DNA of 32,986 nucleotides, taken from Bacillus sp. MRMR6. Lineage in GTDB: Bacteria; Bacillota; Bacilli; Bacillales; Cytobacillaceae. A program made the translations under genes and the position numbers. This document shows, piece after piece, positions 15,495 through 23,611 of this stretch (positions within the stretch are counted from its first letter, which is position 1; every line of letters starts with the position of its first letter). The stretch covers positions 14,388-47,373 of the forward strand of contig NZ_MSLS01000037.1 in the NCBI RefSeq assembly GCF_001940785.1, written 5' to 3'. The notes beneath the pieces are model-generated. The model made no database searches, had not been told where the DNA came from, and was given only the letters and a program-made list of their open reading frames with translations.

Positions 15495-16865
15495 ATGAAT
15501 CTCAGTAACTTTATTGATTCTTTAATCCAAAATGTTGAAAAGGATAAAGTGTTACATTGTTGCCATGCAAACGACCTAAATAGTAACAACCTATATAAAG
15601 TTATTATTCTTTCAAACTTTTTGGAATATATCCCTGTCTTTGAAATGGAGGCGATTTGGGGGGGAATAAAAAAAAACCTTTGTCCGGGCGGTCTGATTAT
15701 CATTAAAACGGTTCTATATGACAATCCTAATGAACTTGAGGAGGATGAAATAGATTCCGTTGGGATCCGCTGTAACAAACAAACAGGAGGGACAATGTTA
15801 CGGGATTGCCTTCGACATGATTTGATTATGGCTTCATCTGAAGAAGGGTGTTTTGCACTCGTGAGGCAAGAAGACCTTTCTTTATTTAGTAATGAACAAA
15901 AGGAACGATTTGTAATTCATCATAAAAGGTTGTTAAACCAATATGGTCTTGATATAAAGGAAAAATATGTGGAAGAGGAATATCGCCGTTTGGTACCTGG
16001 GGCGGGCCGGTTAATGATTGGATGTGTGGCGGAAAACAATAAGAAATATCAAACACAGGCCCTCAGACTTGTACAATCAATCCGTTGGTTCGGCGGAAGT
16101 ATGGCAGGGGCAAATATTTTTGTCTGTATGGTTGAAGAAGCAGATCCGGAATATGTTAAAGAGCTAGAAAAATGGGGGGTATTTGTAAGAATTGTGAGTC
16201 GTTTTAGTATATCGCACCCCCCTTCTAACAAGCTCAGGTTGTTTGAATTGCCAGAAGTTTCTTCTTACGACACGATCATGCTTTTGGATTGTGATACAAT
16301 TATCGTCCAAGACCCTTCACCTTTTATTGATGGCGATCATTTCCAGGCAGAAATAGCAGCGGGGTTAACTGTTCCTAATGCTATTTTTCATAAACTTTTT
16401 GCCCATTACCGTCTCCCGCTACCAAAGCAAAATTATCTCACAGCCATAACAAAGCAGAGAACAATTTGGTATTGTAATGCAGGTGTATTAGTTTTCCCAA
16501 GAGCATTGATACAGTCTTTTTTTCCTATTTGGAGAAAATACACACAAGATCTGTCACAAAAAAAATATTTGTTAGGCAAGCAGTATTTTTTCTGTGAGCA
16601 GGCTTCCTTAACCATCGCCTTTGCCGACCATCCTTTACCTTTTGCAAGATTGCCTTTACAAATGAACTTTCATCTAACTCTCAACATGAGCAACGAGATG
16701 AAACGATGTGATCCAGTAATCATTCACTATCACAAAATGAATGATGCAACAGGATATTTAAAATACATTTCAAAAAACTCCTATTCAAACAAGAGGATTC
16801 ATCTTTTTAATGAACGATTAAAAGGGTATTTATCAAGTGTAATTGCAGACGAAGGAGTAGTGTAA
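15495..16865 (+). CDS. Fusion: degenerate methyltransferase-like domain plus GT8-like glycosyltransferase
   Basis: A 456-residue two-part protein. Residues about 1-130 resemble the second half of a SAM methyltransferase: VIILSNFLEYIPVFEMEAIW followed by KKNLCPGGLIIIKTV, as in the motif IV-VI region. The glycine-rich SAM loop is missing, so this part may be inactive or regulatory. Residues about 171-450 form a GT-A nucleotide-sugar transferase: RLMIGCVAENNKKYQTQALR, a DXD in IMLLDCDTIIV (Asp265-Asp267) and YCNAGVLVFPRA, as in GT8/glycogenin-like enzymes. The ATG has AAAGGAGG upstream. It follows the intact methyltransferase gene, which might supply the missing catalytic function. The substrate is unknown. 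Confidence 0.8.
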   Translation: MNLSNFIDSLIQNVEKDKVLHCCHANDLNSNNLYKVIILSNFLEYIPVFEMEAIWGGIKKNLCPGGLIIIKTVLYDNPNELEEDEIDSVGIRCNKQTGGTMLRDCLRHDLIMASSEEGCFALVRQEDLSLFSNEQKERFVIHHKRLLNQYGLDIKEKYVEEEYRRLVPGAGRLMIGCVAENNKKYQTQALRLVQSIRWFGGSMAGANIFVCMVEEADPEYVKELEKWGVFVRIVSRFSISHPPSNKLRLFELPEVSSYDTIMLLDCDTIIVQDPSPFIDGDHFQAEIAAGLTVPNAIFHKLFAHYRLPLPKQNYLTAITKQRTIWYCNAGVLVFPRALIQSFFPIWRKYTQDLSQKKYLLGKQYFFCEQASLTIAFADHPLPFARLPLQMNFHLTLNMSNEMKRCDPVIIHYHKMNDATGYLKYISKNSYSNKRIHLFNERLKGYLSSVIADEGVV

Positions 16866-16886
16866 GAATGGTATGATAAATTTTCC

Positions 16887-17549
16887 TTAAAAAGTTTTTA
16901 ACTTTTTGTCTAGAAATTCTTTAACCTCCTTGAGCCGATAATCAGGGGGGTTACCGGTTAGTTTGTTTATTTGGCTGACAAAAGCTTCTGGATTATTTAA
17001 GAAATCTTGATAAGAAACATCGATTATCTTTTCAGGAGACAGGCCGTAAGTATGACGGTAGTGATAGAGGCTTTTTAGATAGGGTATTAATATAAGATTT
17101 GCCGTTCCAATCGTGTTCCGATCCCGACTTGCCAGAGAGCGGACCGAGGCTTCGAATGGCCGATGCACAAACACATAGGTGATATCCGCAGCCTCTTCTA
17201 AATATGGTTTCCAGAGTTCAAACGTTAACAATGTGCGTGGATCTTTAAGTCCCCATATAGATTTCCGATTTTTTTCAATAAATGTGCGGATTTTTGAAAC
17301 TGAAATCTTGGTTTCCGTGATTTTTCCTTGGAGAGGTGGTTTGTTCCATGAACTGTTGACGCTTCTCAGAATTTCCTGATTTAATTGTACAAATTCAACA
17401 TTTTCAAAATGGCCTTTTTGATTATGCTTGGTTGCCTGAAGGAGCCTATTTCCCATATGAATACCTAATAGATGCATAACACCCGCAGTAGCACTAGACC
17501 CGGAACGGTGAAGGCATAAAACAAGGAAAAGCTTACTTTTTTCCTCCAA
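16887..17549 (-). CDS. Sulfotransferase family protein (second type)
   Basis: A 220-residue sulfotransferase-like protein of a different subgroup from that at 6733. The N-terminal nucleotide loop is LCLHRSGSSATAGVM (about residues 12-26). A LKDPR motif at 101-105 and VHRPFEASVRSLASRD near 128-143 fit the 3'-phosphate-binding part of PAPS-dependent enzymes. I place the start at TTG 17549, where GAAGGAG lies 9 bases upstream; a TTG at 17591 lacks a ribosome binding site. It is the last gene of the minus-strand group with the CgeB-like transferase and its partner, and converges with the fusion gene. It may sulfate the same glycan. An O-sulfation role is inference. Confidence 0.8.
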   Translation of the reverse strand: MEEKSKLFLVLCLHRSGSSATAGVMHLLGIHMGNRLLQATKHNQKGHFENVEFVQLNQEILRSVNSSWNKPPLQGKITETKISVSKIRTFIEKNRKSIWGLKDPRTLLTFELWKPYLEEAADITYVFVHRPFEASVRSLASRDRNTIGTANLILIPYLKSLYHYRHTYGLSPEKIIDVSYQDFLNNPEAFVSQINKLTGNPPDYRLKEVKEFLDKKLKTF

Positions 17550-17633
17550 ATGTAACATCTCCTTCGAAATCGAGATAAAAGATTTTTTCAAACTATACTT
17601 AACTAAAAAGGGCTATCCAACTGAACGATGCTT

Positions 17634-18605
17634 TTATTTGGTTGAATCCTTAATCAGCTCCAACATTTTTTCAAGCCTCTTCTCAAAAGTATGTTCCCTC
17701 AGGACGCGTTTTCTTGCATTGTCCGCAATCCTTTGTCGTTCTACTTCAGATTTCAGAAAGTAATCAATCTTTTGGCAAAGCTCCTGATTATTTTTGAATG
17801 ATACGATTTCCTCATTTTCTATAAAATAGTGTTGTAAATCCTCTTTGTATTGAATCAGTTGAAATGAACCGCACGCTGCGGCATCGAAGGTTCTGTTATT
17901 TATACTTTTGCCAACAATCCCCAGTTTGTTTTGGTTTTGCTTTAGATTAAACGGCCGAAGTGTATTTAACACGATCTTTGCACCGTTATAAAAATCAGCG
18001 ACAACGGTAGGAGGTACCCATCCTTCATGAATCATTAATTTGGGGTTGCTTCGGAAGCGAAATAAACGGTTTGACCAATTACCCACAACTTTAATATTGT
18101 AGACTGTATTTTGTAAAAGGAACTGAATAAATTGTACTCGATCCGGATAAGGAAACCCTACAAGGCAAATATCGCTCTTGTATTTTGTTTCCACTACCTT
18201 AGGTTTAAATACATGTGGTTCTGCAGCAAGTGGTAATTGGTAGGCATGCAAATGACCGTTGTTTTTATAATATTCAAGTGCTGCAGAATCAATGGTAAAA
18301 ACATAATCAAAATATTTAGAAAGCAATTGTGTTCGATCCATAAAATAGGGATCTTCCGTGAACCACACAGCTGTCTTAACTTCCTGTTTCTTTAACCAAT
18401 GAACCATTTGGATAGGTAACTTAAACCCAACTAAGGTAAGGGCAACCTCTGGATTAAACTTTCTAGTAAGCAACTGCAAATTAGATAGTCCGTCCTTGAA
18501 ATGGAAAAATTCCACTTCATGGTTTTTTCTTAGCTCACTAACAATCCATTCTTCAAAATAATCATAAATTCCTTTATAGCTGGAAGTAATAAATAATATT
18601 TTCAT
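17634..18605 (-). CDS. CgeB/YkvP-type glycosyltransferase
   Basis: A protein of about 323 residues resembling CgeB, the sporulation glycosyltransferase-like protein tied to the outermost spore layer of B. subtilis. N-terminal half: MKILFITSSYKG, VALTLVGFKLP and VKTAVWFTEDPY, a typical DUF3880-type region. C-terminal half: SDICLVGFPYPDR, LMIHEGWVPPTVVADFYNGA, then NNRTFDAAACGSFQLIQY, the glycosyl-transferase group-1-type signature of the family. Three start codons lie in a row (GTG 18611, ATG 18608, ATG 18605). I prefer the last because AGGTGA then has 7-8 bp spacing. It follows the 163-residue unknown gene with a gap of about 10 bp, so they are co-transcribed. Confidence 0.85.
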   Translation of the reverse strand: MKILFITSSYKGIYDYFEEWIVSELRKNHEVEFFHFKDGLSNLQLLTRKFNPEVALTLVGFKLPIQMVHWLKKQEVKTAVWFTEDPYFMDRTQLLSKYFDYVFTIDSAALEYYKNNGHLHAYQLPLAAEPHVFKPKVVETKYKSDICLVGFPYPDRVQFIQFLLQNTVYNIKVVGNWSNRLFRFRSNPKLMIHEGWVPPTVVADFYNGAKIVLNTLRPFNLKQNQNKLGIVGKSINNRTFDAAACGSFQLIQYKEDLQHYFIENEEIVSFKNNQELCQKIDYFLKSEVERQRIADNARKRVLREHTFEKRLEKMLELIKDSTK

Positions 18606-18616
18606 CATCACGTCAC

Positions 18617-19108
18617 CTAATAGTTTACTGTAATACTGTTTAATGCGGGAATTCCGTCTTTTATTTCATCACAATAAAAAAATCCTTCAACCACTACAAA
18701 CTTTTGTTCACTCGTTTTTGTAATACGCAGTTCGTTTGCAAAGATTAGATTTCCACCAGGTTCTATATACCTGCAAATATTAGGTTTTAGAATGTGTTCT
18801 CCTGTTTCCAAGATTTTTTCCTTCCAATTATCAAAAAGGTAATGCCAAGTTTCTGTATTTGTTCCATCAATCATTAGGGCAGTGTGGGATACTGATCCGA
18901 TTTTTCCTCCAAGACGGACATTTTTTGGAGGATTTGTTCGTAAACAGATGATTGGATTATTAAGTGTTTTTTGACCTGTATTTTTCATGATGAAATTTCC
19001 AATGATCGTCAAATCTCTTTCTTCTTCCTCTATATCAGGAAGCATTACGGCGTAATTGAACCAAGCCTGCCCCTCTGCAATTATCTGTTCTTTTCTTTTC
19101 CAGAACAA
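18617..19108 (-). CDS. Unknown 163-residue protein linked to the CgeB-like gene
   Basis: Not recognised. The protein has no signal peptide or membrane segment and a beta-strand-rich pattern with ERDLTIIGNFIMKNTGQKTL, NPIICLRTNPPKNVRLGGKI, and a C-terminal FVVVEGFFYCDEI. The alternating hydrophobic strands suggest a small beta-sandwich accessory domain. TTG start at 19108 behind GGGGAGG. A CATAGAATA box on the minus strand at 19146-19154 would be a sigma-K -10 element about 40 bases upstream, but the -35 AC is not at the right place. Tight linkage to the CgeB-like transferase suggests it is a spore-surface substrate or chaperone for glycosylation. Confidence 0.65.
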   Translation of the reverse strand: MFWKRKEQIIAEGQAWFNYAVMLPDIEEEERDLTIIGNFIMKNTGQKTLNNPIICLRTNPPKNVRLGGKIGSVSHTALMIDGTNTETWHYLFDNWKEKILETGEHILKPNICRYIEPGGNLIFANELRITKTSEQKFVVVEGFFYCDEIKDGIPALNSITVNY

Positions 19109-19145
19109 ATGAATTCCTCCCCCCCGATTAGCAAAGATTTCCTAA

Positions 19146-19154
19146 TATTCTATG
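19146..19154 (-). promoter_or_regulatory. Possible sigma-K -10 element of the CgeB-like operon
   Basis: CATAGAATA read on the minus strand matches CATAnnnTA fully. The upstream -35 position carries CA rather than AC, so it is a partial promoter match. Confidence 0.3.
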
Positions 19155-19226
19155 CAACTAATTTTAATTCATGATAGTAAAGGGTTTTCAATGAAATGGA
19201 CTGGCACTTTAATGTTTGTGCTTAAA

Positions 19227-19256
19227 AACAAAAAAAAGGAGGTGGAACACCTCCTT
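19227..19256 (-). terminator. Intrinsic terminator of the cysteine-rich protein gene
   Basis: On the minus strand, AAGGAGGTG pairs perfectly with CACCTCCTT around a 3-base loop and is followed by a run of T. It lies 27 bases after the stop at 19283. Confidence 0.85.
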
Positions 19257-19282
19257 GAATTAACACTTATGTCCCGTCTCTA

Positions 19283-20032
19283 TTAAAGAGTGGGAGTGGG
19301 TCCTACCCCTGGGAAGATTGTAGGACATTGTGGCGGGAATGCAAGTGGCGGACATACAAACGGCATATCTGTCCGAGGCTGACAGAAGTCTGCAGTAATT
19401 TCTAGTTTTACTAATGCCTCCATCTGAACATTTTGGCATAAATTGATGGAGATATCGAGTTGTTGGAATTCGAAAGTTCCAGGTGTAGCTAATGGACGAC
19501 AAATTAGGTTAGCATCACATTCAAAGTCAGTTATTTCACATTGAAGGAACGTGCCAGGAGGCGCACAAAGGAAAAACTTTTCAGAAACAGCCCAAGGAAT
19601 TGGTAGGGATGTACAAACATCTCCTGCAGGATTTGTAACACGAACAACAATAAACCCCTTTTTCAATACCTTTACCTTCTGTAGTGTAATTGTTGATCCA
19701 TCAGGCAATTGAAACTGCCCGGTTGCACGACCTTCTGGCTGCGGGATTTCTTGACATAAAATAGCACCAGGTGCTAAAGGGTCGATAGGGTTTCCGTCCT
19801 CGTCTGAAGGGAAACAATCTACGATATAGTTACCACCTAGAATAGCACAAGGGTCATCAGAACCTGGTGTTGGTGTGATTCCCCCCGGGCAATCAAAGAA
19901 CAATGTTGAGCCAAGGTCACCTCTATCAAAGGCCAATAGAGGAACATCTACTTGACGAGTTACCCAGTCGTAGACTTTGTTTACTTTGATACAAAGAGTC
20001 TCCTGACCACCGCTTATAGCTTTAAAATCCAT
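19283..20032 (-). CDS. Cysteine-rich spore-surface candidate (14 Cys, beta-rich)
   Basis: A 249-residue protein with 14 cysteines spread along its length, no signal peptide and a Pro/Cys-rich C-terminus (FVCPPLAFPPQCPTIFPGVG). It starts MDFKAISGGQETLCIKVNKV and contains KVYDWVTRQVD, and later the segment LCQNVQMEALVKLEITADFC. I do not recognise a named family with certainty. Such even Cys spacing in an intracellularly made Bacillus protein suits a coat or exosporium protein cross-linked by disulfides. I use the ATG at 20032 because AAGGATGA lies 9 bases before it; an upstream in-frame ATG at 20089 adds a Lys-rich leader without a ribosome binding site. It has its own sigma-K-like promoter and terminator, so it is monocistronic. 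Confidence 0.7.
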   Translation of the reverse strand: MDFKAISGGQETLCIKVNKVYDWVTRQVDVPLLAFDRGDLGSTLFFDCPGGITPTPGSDDPCAILGGNYIVDCFPSDEDGNPIDPLAPGAILCQEIPQPEGRATGQFQLPDGSTITLQKVKVLKKGFIVVRVTNPAGDVCTSLPIPWAVSEKFFLCAPPGTFLQCEITDFECDANLICRPLATPGTFEFQQLDISINLCQNVQMEALVKLEITADFCQPRTDMPFVCPPLAFPPQCPTIFPGVGPTPTL

Positions 20033-20087
20033 GAAAAAATCATCCTTTCTTTTCTTTATATTTCTTTTTTTGGGTTGAGTCTCATGC

Positions 20088-20115
20088 ATCCTATGCTGCT
20101 ATCCTGAAAAGTGTT
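20088..20115 (-). promoter_or_regulatory. Sigma-K-like promoter of the cysteine-rich protein gene
   Basis: On the minus strand, AC (20114-20113), a 17-bp spacer, then CATAGGAT starting at 20095. This fits AC-N17-CATAnnnT. The start site would lie about 50 bases before the ATG at 20032. Confidence 0.45.
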
Positions 20116-20358
20116 AAGGTTTGTTTGAATTTTCATAAAATCAGGAAGGGACAGAAGGGAATCAATAGCTCACCCATTACAATATATTCCTTAAGTACTT
20201 GAATGTTCTCTAAATTTACAGTAAAACAAGCTAAATATTAATTACACCCCACTTTTCCCTTAAATTGAAAAATAATAAAATGCATGGTGTTTTGTAAAGG
20301 TTAGACTAGAACTCGCATAAAATGTGAAAATGGGCTTTCGCCTAGAGGAGGAAAAAGA

Positions 20359-22695
20359 ATGTTAAAAGGGCAGCGTTTTGACAAACTAACCCAAATGCAG
20401 CTACAGCAGAAAGTGATTCATCTGGAGTCAGAACTTTTAAAATGCCAATCAATTAGTGAAACAAAGGAACGAAGTAACCGTGAGCAAGTGATTAGGCTGC
20501 TACAAGATAATAATAATTTAAGAAGGGAAATGCAAAAGATCCTTAATGATTATAAGACATATGCTCAAGATAGAGATGAGCTCATTATTGAATATAATAA
20601 GATGTTTCAAAAAAATAAAGCTTATCAAATCAAATTAACTCAACTAAAGGAGAACAATGATGTACGGGAGATAGTTTTGAAAAATGACCGGATTGCAGAA
20701 GAAAATGACAAACTTGTCAAATTGGCTGAAGAGTTAAGAAAAGAAGCACAAAGGCAGAAGGAAATCTCGGAAAAATTATTGAATGAAAAACAAGAAAAGG
20801 AAGTCCAATTGGAGCAGTTAAAAAAGGGAATATCCCTCTTGAAGGAAGAGCATAAAGAGTCTCAACAAAACCTTTTTAAAGGACATGATCGGGAAGTTGA
20901 AATTCGAAAACTTGAACCTTTATTGAAAAAGGCGATTAAAGAAAGAGAAGAAGTCTTTGAACATAACGAAGCATTACAGGCTAGTCTTAATGAATTACGT
21001 CTAAAAATAACTGAAAAGGACGAAAGAAATGGAATTTTACAACATAGTATTAAACAGTTTCAAGAGGATACCGAAGAATATAAAAATAGGGTTGAGGCAC
21101 TTGAGAAAAGAGAAAAAACTTTAAGCCAGCAAAATAATGATATGGATGCAGAGTTATTGGAGGTAAAGAAGTTAATTAGCCAGTTGAATGAGGAAAAAAG
21201 AAATTTGCAAAACGAGCTGCAATTGAAAAATAAGGAATTAGAAGATGTAACTGTTCATAATAAAAATTATGTTCAGCAATTTGAAGTTTTAAATGAAAAT
21301 ATGGAACAAATAACTAAGAAAAACGTAATCTATTTACAGAAGATTACCCAATTGGACTCAGAGAAGTATGCTGTACTTGAGGTTTTAGGGAATAATCAAA
21401 CAGGACTTTTGGATGTAAAAAAACAAATAACGGAATTAGAAACCTTAAAAAGCAAACTATTAGCTCGTCTGAAAAATAGGCTAAAAGAGGTAAGGAGACT
21501 AGGGAAAGAGAATCGTCAGATAATAGAAGAAAAAGTCGGCCTTCAAAAAAAAATTAAGATTCTCACAGAGGAAAACGTTTCAATTCGTGAGAGTGTTGTA
21601 CAATTCTCAATGAAAAGGGAGGCCGACGAGAAGAGACTCGATAATATAACCTCCCAACTAAATGGTGTTTTTACTCAAACAAAAACAATCATTAGGACGG
21701 CATCTTCACTGCAAGGCCAATTGGAAGCAAAAAATAGAGTGATTAATCAACTAAAAAAGGAGCATGAGAAACTTATGCAAGAGATAATTCAGCTTAATGA
21801 TGACCTTGAAAAGTCGGAGGCTAGAAAGAGTGAGCTTGAAAATCAGATTGAAGTGATGAAAACCGAGTTACTGAAAGCCCAAGACTCCTTGACTCGCCTC
21901 GAACTCTTTGAAACAGAAAAACTCAAGCTAAAAGATGAATTGGAAGTGAAAATTGAAGAATTTAATAATCTAACCCATAACTATCAGCGTGAAAAAGATT
22001 CCTACCTGGAGGTACTAGAACACGTCCAGGATCAGGTGAATGTGTATAAAGAAAAATCAGAGTCTTTTGATGCAGAAAAAGGCTCATGGTCCAAACAAAT
22101 TGATGAATTAAAATCTGAATTAGCAAAAACAAAGGCTACCCTCGTGAAAATGGAGGAACTGGAGCAGAAAAAAGAAGAGTTAGCGGCAAAATTGAAAGCT
22201 AAAGAATTAGAAATTTATAAAATCCAAAAGGAAAGTGAAAGGGCCCTTCAAGATCAGATGATACACTTTACTTCTGAGATAAAATTGTATCAAGAAAAAA
22301 TTGGTCAATATGAAAAAGACAGAGTGAATACAGAAAAACAATTGGAAGAATTGAATGCTAAATTTGTGGTAGTAGAATCCAGTTTGAAAGAAAAGGAAAA
22401 TTTTATTAGGCAATATATCACACAACCACCTTTGACTTCTGGAATTCAAAAAGCAGTACAACCAACTGTAGAAGCCATTAAGCAACATGAGCAGCCATTA
22501 GCCTTAGAAAACAAACCATCTATTCCTCAGGAGCCGCAATCAGGAGATTGGTTTCATCGAAATATTTCACAACAGCAAGGTATATATCAAAATGCTCAGA
22601 AAAATGCGAATTCAAATGCCACAACACTCGATTTTTTCACATTACGAAGTAAAACAACCCAGCCTCCCTCTTCCGGATCCGGATCTATTTATTGA
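20359..22695 (+). CDS. Long coiled-coil protein, 778 residues
   Basis: About 690 residues of nearly unbroken heptad-like sequence rich in Glu, Lys, Leu and Gln. A low-complexity tail follows, ending FFTLRSKTTQPPSSGSGSIY. There are no membrane segments, no ATPase P-loop and no Cys-rich part, so it is not an SMC ATPase. It likely forms a long rod, perhaps a scaffold during spore assembly. The ATG follows AGGAGG. A CATAAAATG element lies at about 20316 but lacks a matching -35. The final 104 bp are overlapped in another frame by the JAMM protease gene. Function unknown; coiled-coil nature is certain. Confidence 0.85.
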   Translation: MLKGQRFDKLTQMQLQQKVIHLESELLKCQSISETKERSNREQVIRLLQDNNNLRREMQKILNDYKTYAQDRDELIIEYNKMFQKNKAYQIKLTQLKENNDVREIVLKNDRIAEENDKLVKLAEELRKEAQRQKEISEKLLNEKQEKEVQLEQLKKGISLLKEEHKESQQNLFKGHDREVEIRKLEPLLKKAIKEREEVFEHNEALQASLNELRLKITEKDERNGILQHSIKQFQEDTEEYKNRVEALEKREKTLSQQNNDMDAELLEVKKLISQLNEEKRNLQNELQLKNKELEDVTVHNKNYVQQFEVLNENMEQITKKNVIYLQKITQLDSEKYAVLEVLGNNQTGLLDVKKQITELETLKSKLLARLKNRLKEVRRLGKENRQIIEEKVGLQKKIKILTEENVSIRESVVQFSMKREADEKRLDNITSQLNGVFTQTKTIIRTASSLQGQLEAKNRVINQLKKEHEKLMQEIIQLNDDLEKSEARKSELENQIEVMKTELLKAQDSLTRLELFETEKLKLKDELEVKIEEFNNLTHNYQREKDSYLEVLEHVQDQVNVYKEKSESFDAEKGSWSKQIDELKSELAKTKATLVKMEELEQKKEELAAKLKAKELEIYKIQKESERALQDQMIHFTSEIKLYQEKIGQYEKDRVNTEKQLEELNAKFVVVESSLKEKENFIRQYITQPPLTSGIQKAVQPTVEAIKQHEQPLALENKPSIPQEPQSGDWFHRNISQQQGIYQNAQKNANSNATTLDFFTLRSKTTQPPSSGSGSIY

Positions 22696-23128
22696 AACAA
22701 AAGGGATTCAGGAAGAAAATAATCAAGAGTTTTATATTAAGAAATCTGTTTATGAAGAAATGATTGCTTATTGTAAACAAGGGTTGCCTTATGAAGTATG
22801 TGGTTTACTTTCGAGTATAAATGAAACAGGCAGCACTTTATGGAAAATAAAAAATGAAACCCGCCAACTTAATCGATTTTATATGTCTAAAGAGGCTATT
22901 AAAGGTGCAGTTATGGAAATGAATAAGAATGATGAAAAACTAACAGCAATTTTCCATTCACATCCCACTTCACCAGCAATTCCTTCATCACGGGATATTG
23001 AAAACAACCCCTATGATCAACTTGCTTACTTTATTGTTTCATTTCATAAAGAAAAAGTACATGTAGGTTGTTTTAGGATGAACAACAAAAAAGTCATCCC
23101 ATTGACATTAATAATATCAAATAATTGA
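22592..23128 (+). CDS. JAMM/MPN+ metalloprotease (Mov34-type)
   Basis: A 178-residue protein, if started at ATG 22592, with a full JAMM zinc site. Glu68 is in PYEVCGLL. HSHPTSPAIPSSRD gives His122, His124, Ser132 and Asp135. This is the fold of isopeptidases and of bacterial JAMM proteins that process C-terminal tails. The family core starts near residue 47 (FYIKKSVYEEM). All upstream in-frame ATGs (22592, 22604, 22616) lie inside the end of the coiled-coil gene, and none has a good ribosome binding site. Translation therefore probably depends on the upstream gene. Followed by a terminator. A processing protease for a spore-surface protein is plausible. Confidence 0.85.
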   Translation: MLRKMRIQMPQHSIFSHYEVKQPSLPLPDPDLFIETKGIQEENNQEFYIKKSVYEEMIAYCKQGLPYEVCGLLSSINETGSTLWKIKNETRQLNRFYMSKEAIKGAVMEMNKNDEKLTAIFHSHPTSPAIPSSRDIENNPYDQLAYFIVSFHKEKVHVGCFRMNNKKVIPLTLIISNN

Positions 23129-23131
23129 CTT

Positions 23132-23160
23132 AACGGCGGCCTAGTGGAACGCCGTTTTCT
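23132..23160 (+). terminator. Intrinsic terminator after the JAMM gene
   Basis: AACGGCG (23132-23138) pairs with CGCCGTT (23150-23156) and is followed by TTCT, just after the stop codon at 23128. Confidence 0.7.
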
Positions 23161-23212
23161 GTTGGTTTATGAAACTAATTTTTTTAACCATTTTCTAACT
23201 CATAAATGGGAA

Positions 23213-23242
23213 CACATCACAATTCAAAGAAACATATAATTA
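23213..23242 (+). promoter_or_regulatory. Sigma-K-like promoter of the small GCGCG protein gene
   Basis: AC at 23214-23215, a 17-bp spacer and CATATAAT at 23233-23240 fit the sigma-K pattern. The start site would lie about 30 bases before the TTG at 23275. Confidence 0.5.
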
Positions 23243-23274
23243 TAAGAACCCTAAATAGCAAGGAGGTAGTTAAA

Positions 23275-23475
23275 TTGAAAAACAAACGGGTTGACAAAAT
23301 CGTAAATGGATCTCCTTCTTCTAATTTATTACATCAATCAAAAGTTTATATGGGTCGAAAAATAGCTGCCAGTTATTCAACACAGGGGGCAGTATCCAAT
23401 AAAAGGGTGAAGTCTGATTCTGGGGGATGCGGCTGCGGAAAACCCAAACAGATAGGAGTAAAAAGCAAATATTAA
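23275..23475 (+). CDS. Small basic protein with a GGCGCGK motif
   Basis: A 66-residue basic protein of unknown function. It starts MKNKRVDKIVNGSPSS, has VYMGRKIAASYSTQG in the middle, and DSGGCGCGKPKQIGV near the end, with its only two cysteines as CGC. TTG at 23275 follows AAGGAGG by 7-8 bases; a longer frame from 23206 lacks this. It has a sigma-K-like promoter and a strong terminator. Small basic proteins with clustered Cys are common in the spore coat, so that is a reasonable guess. No homologue is recognised. Confidence 0.65.
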   Translation: MKNKRVDKIVNGSPSSNLLHQSKVYMGRKIAASYSTQGAVSNKRVKSDSGGCGCGKPKQIGVKSKY

Positions 23476-23510
23476 CCAAGGAAAATCTGGAAGACCTCAG
23501 CTCAAATACA

Positions 23511-23558
23511 AAAACATGTTAAATAGACCGTATTTTGCGGCCTATTTAACATGTTTTT
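23511..23558. terminator. Bidirectional intrinsic terminator between convergent genes
   Basis: A 14-bp perfect stem, AACATGTTAAATAG against CTATTTAACATGTT, with T-runs on both sides. It serves the small GCGCG protein gene on the plus strand and the SEC-C protein gene on the minus strand. Confidence 0.85.
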
Positions 23559-23611
23559 ACTCAATCATTCTCTGAAAACTCCTAAATTCAATAAACAATA
23601 GAGAGACAAGC

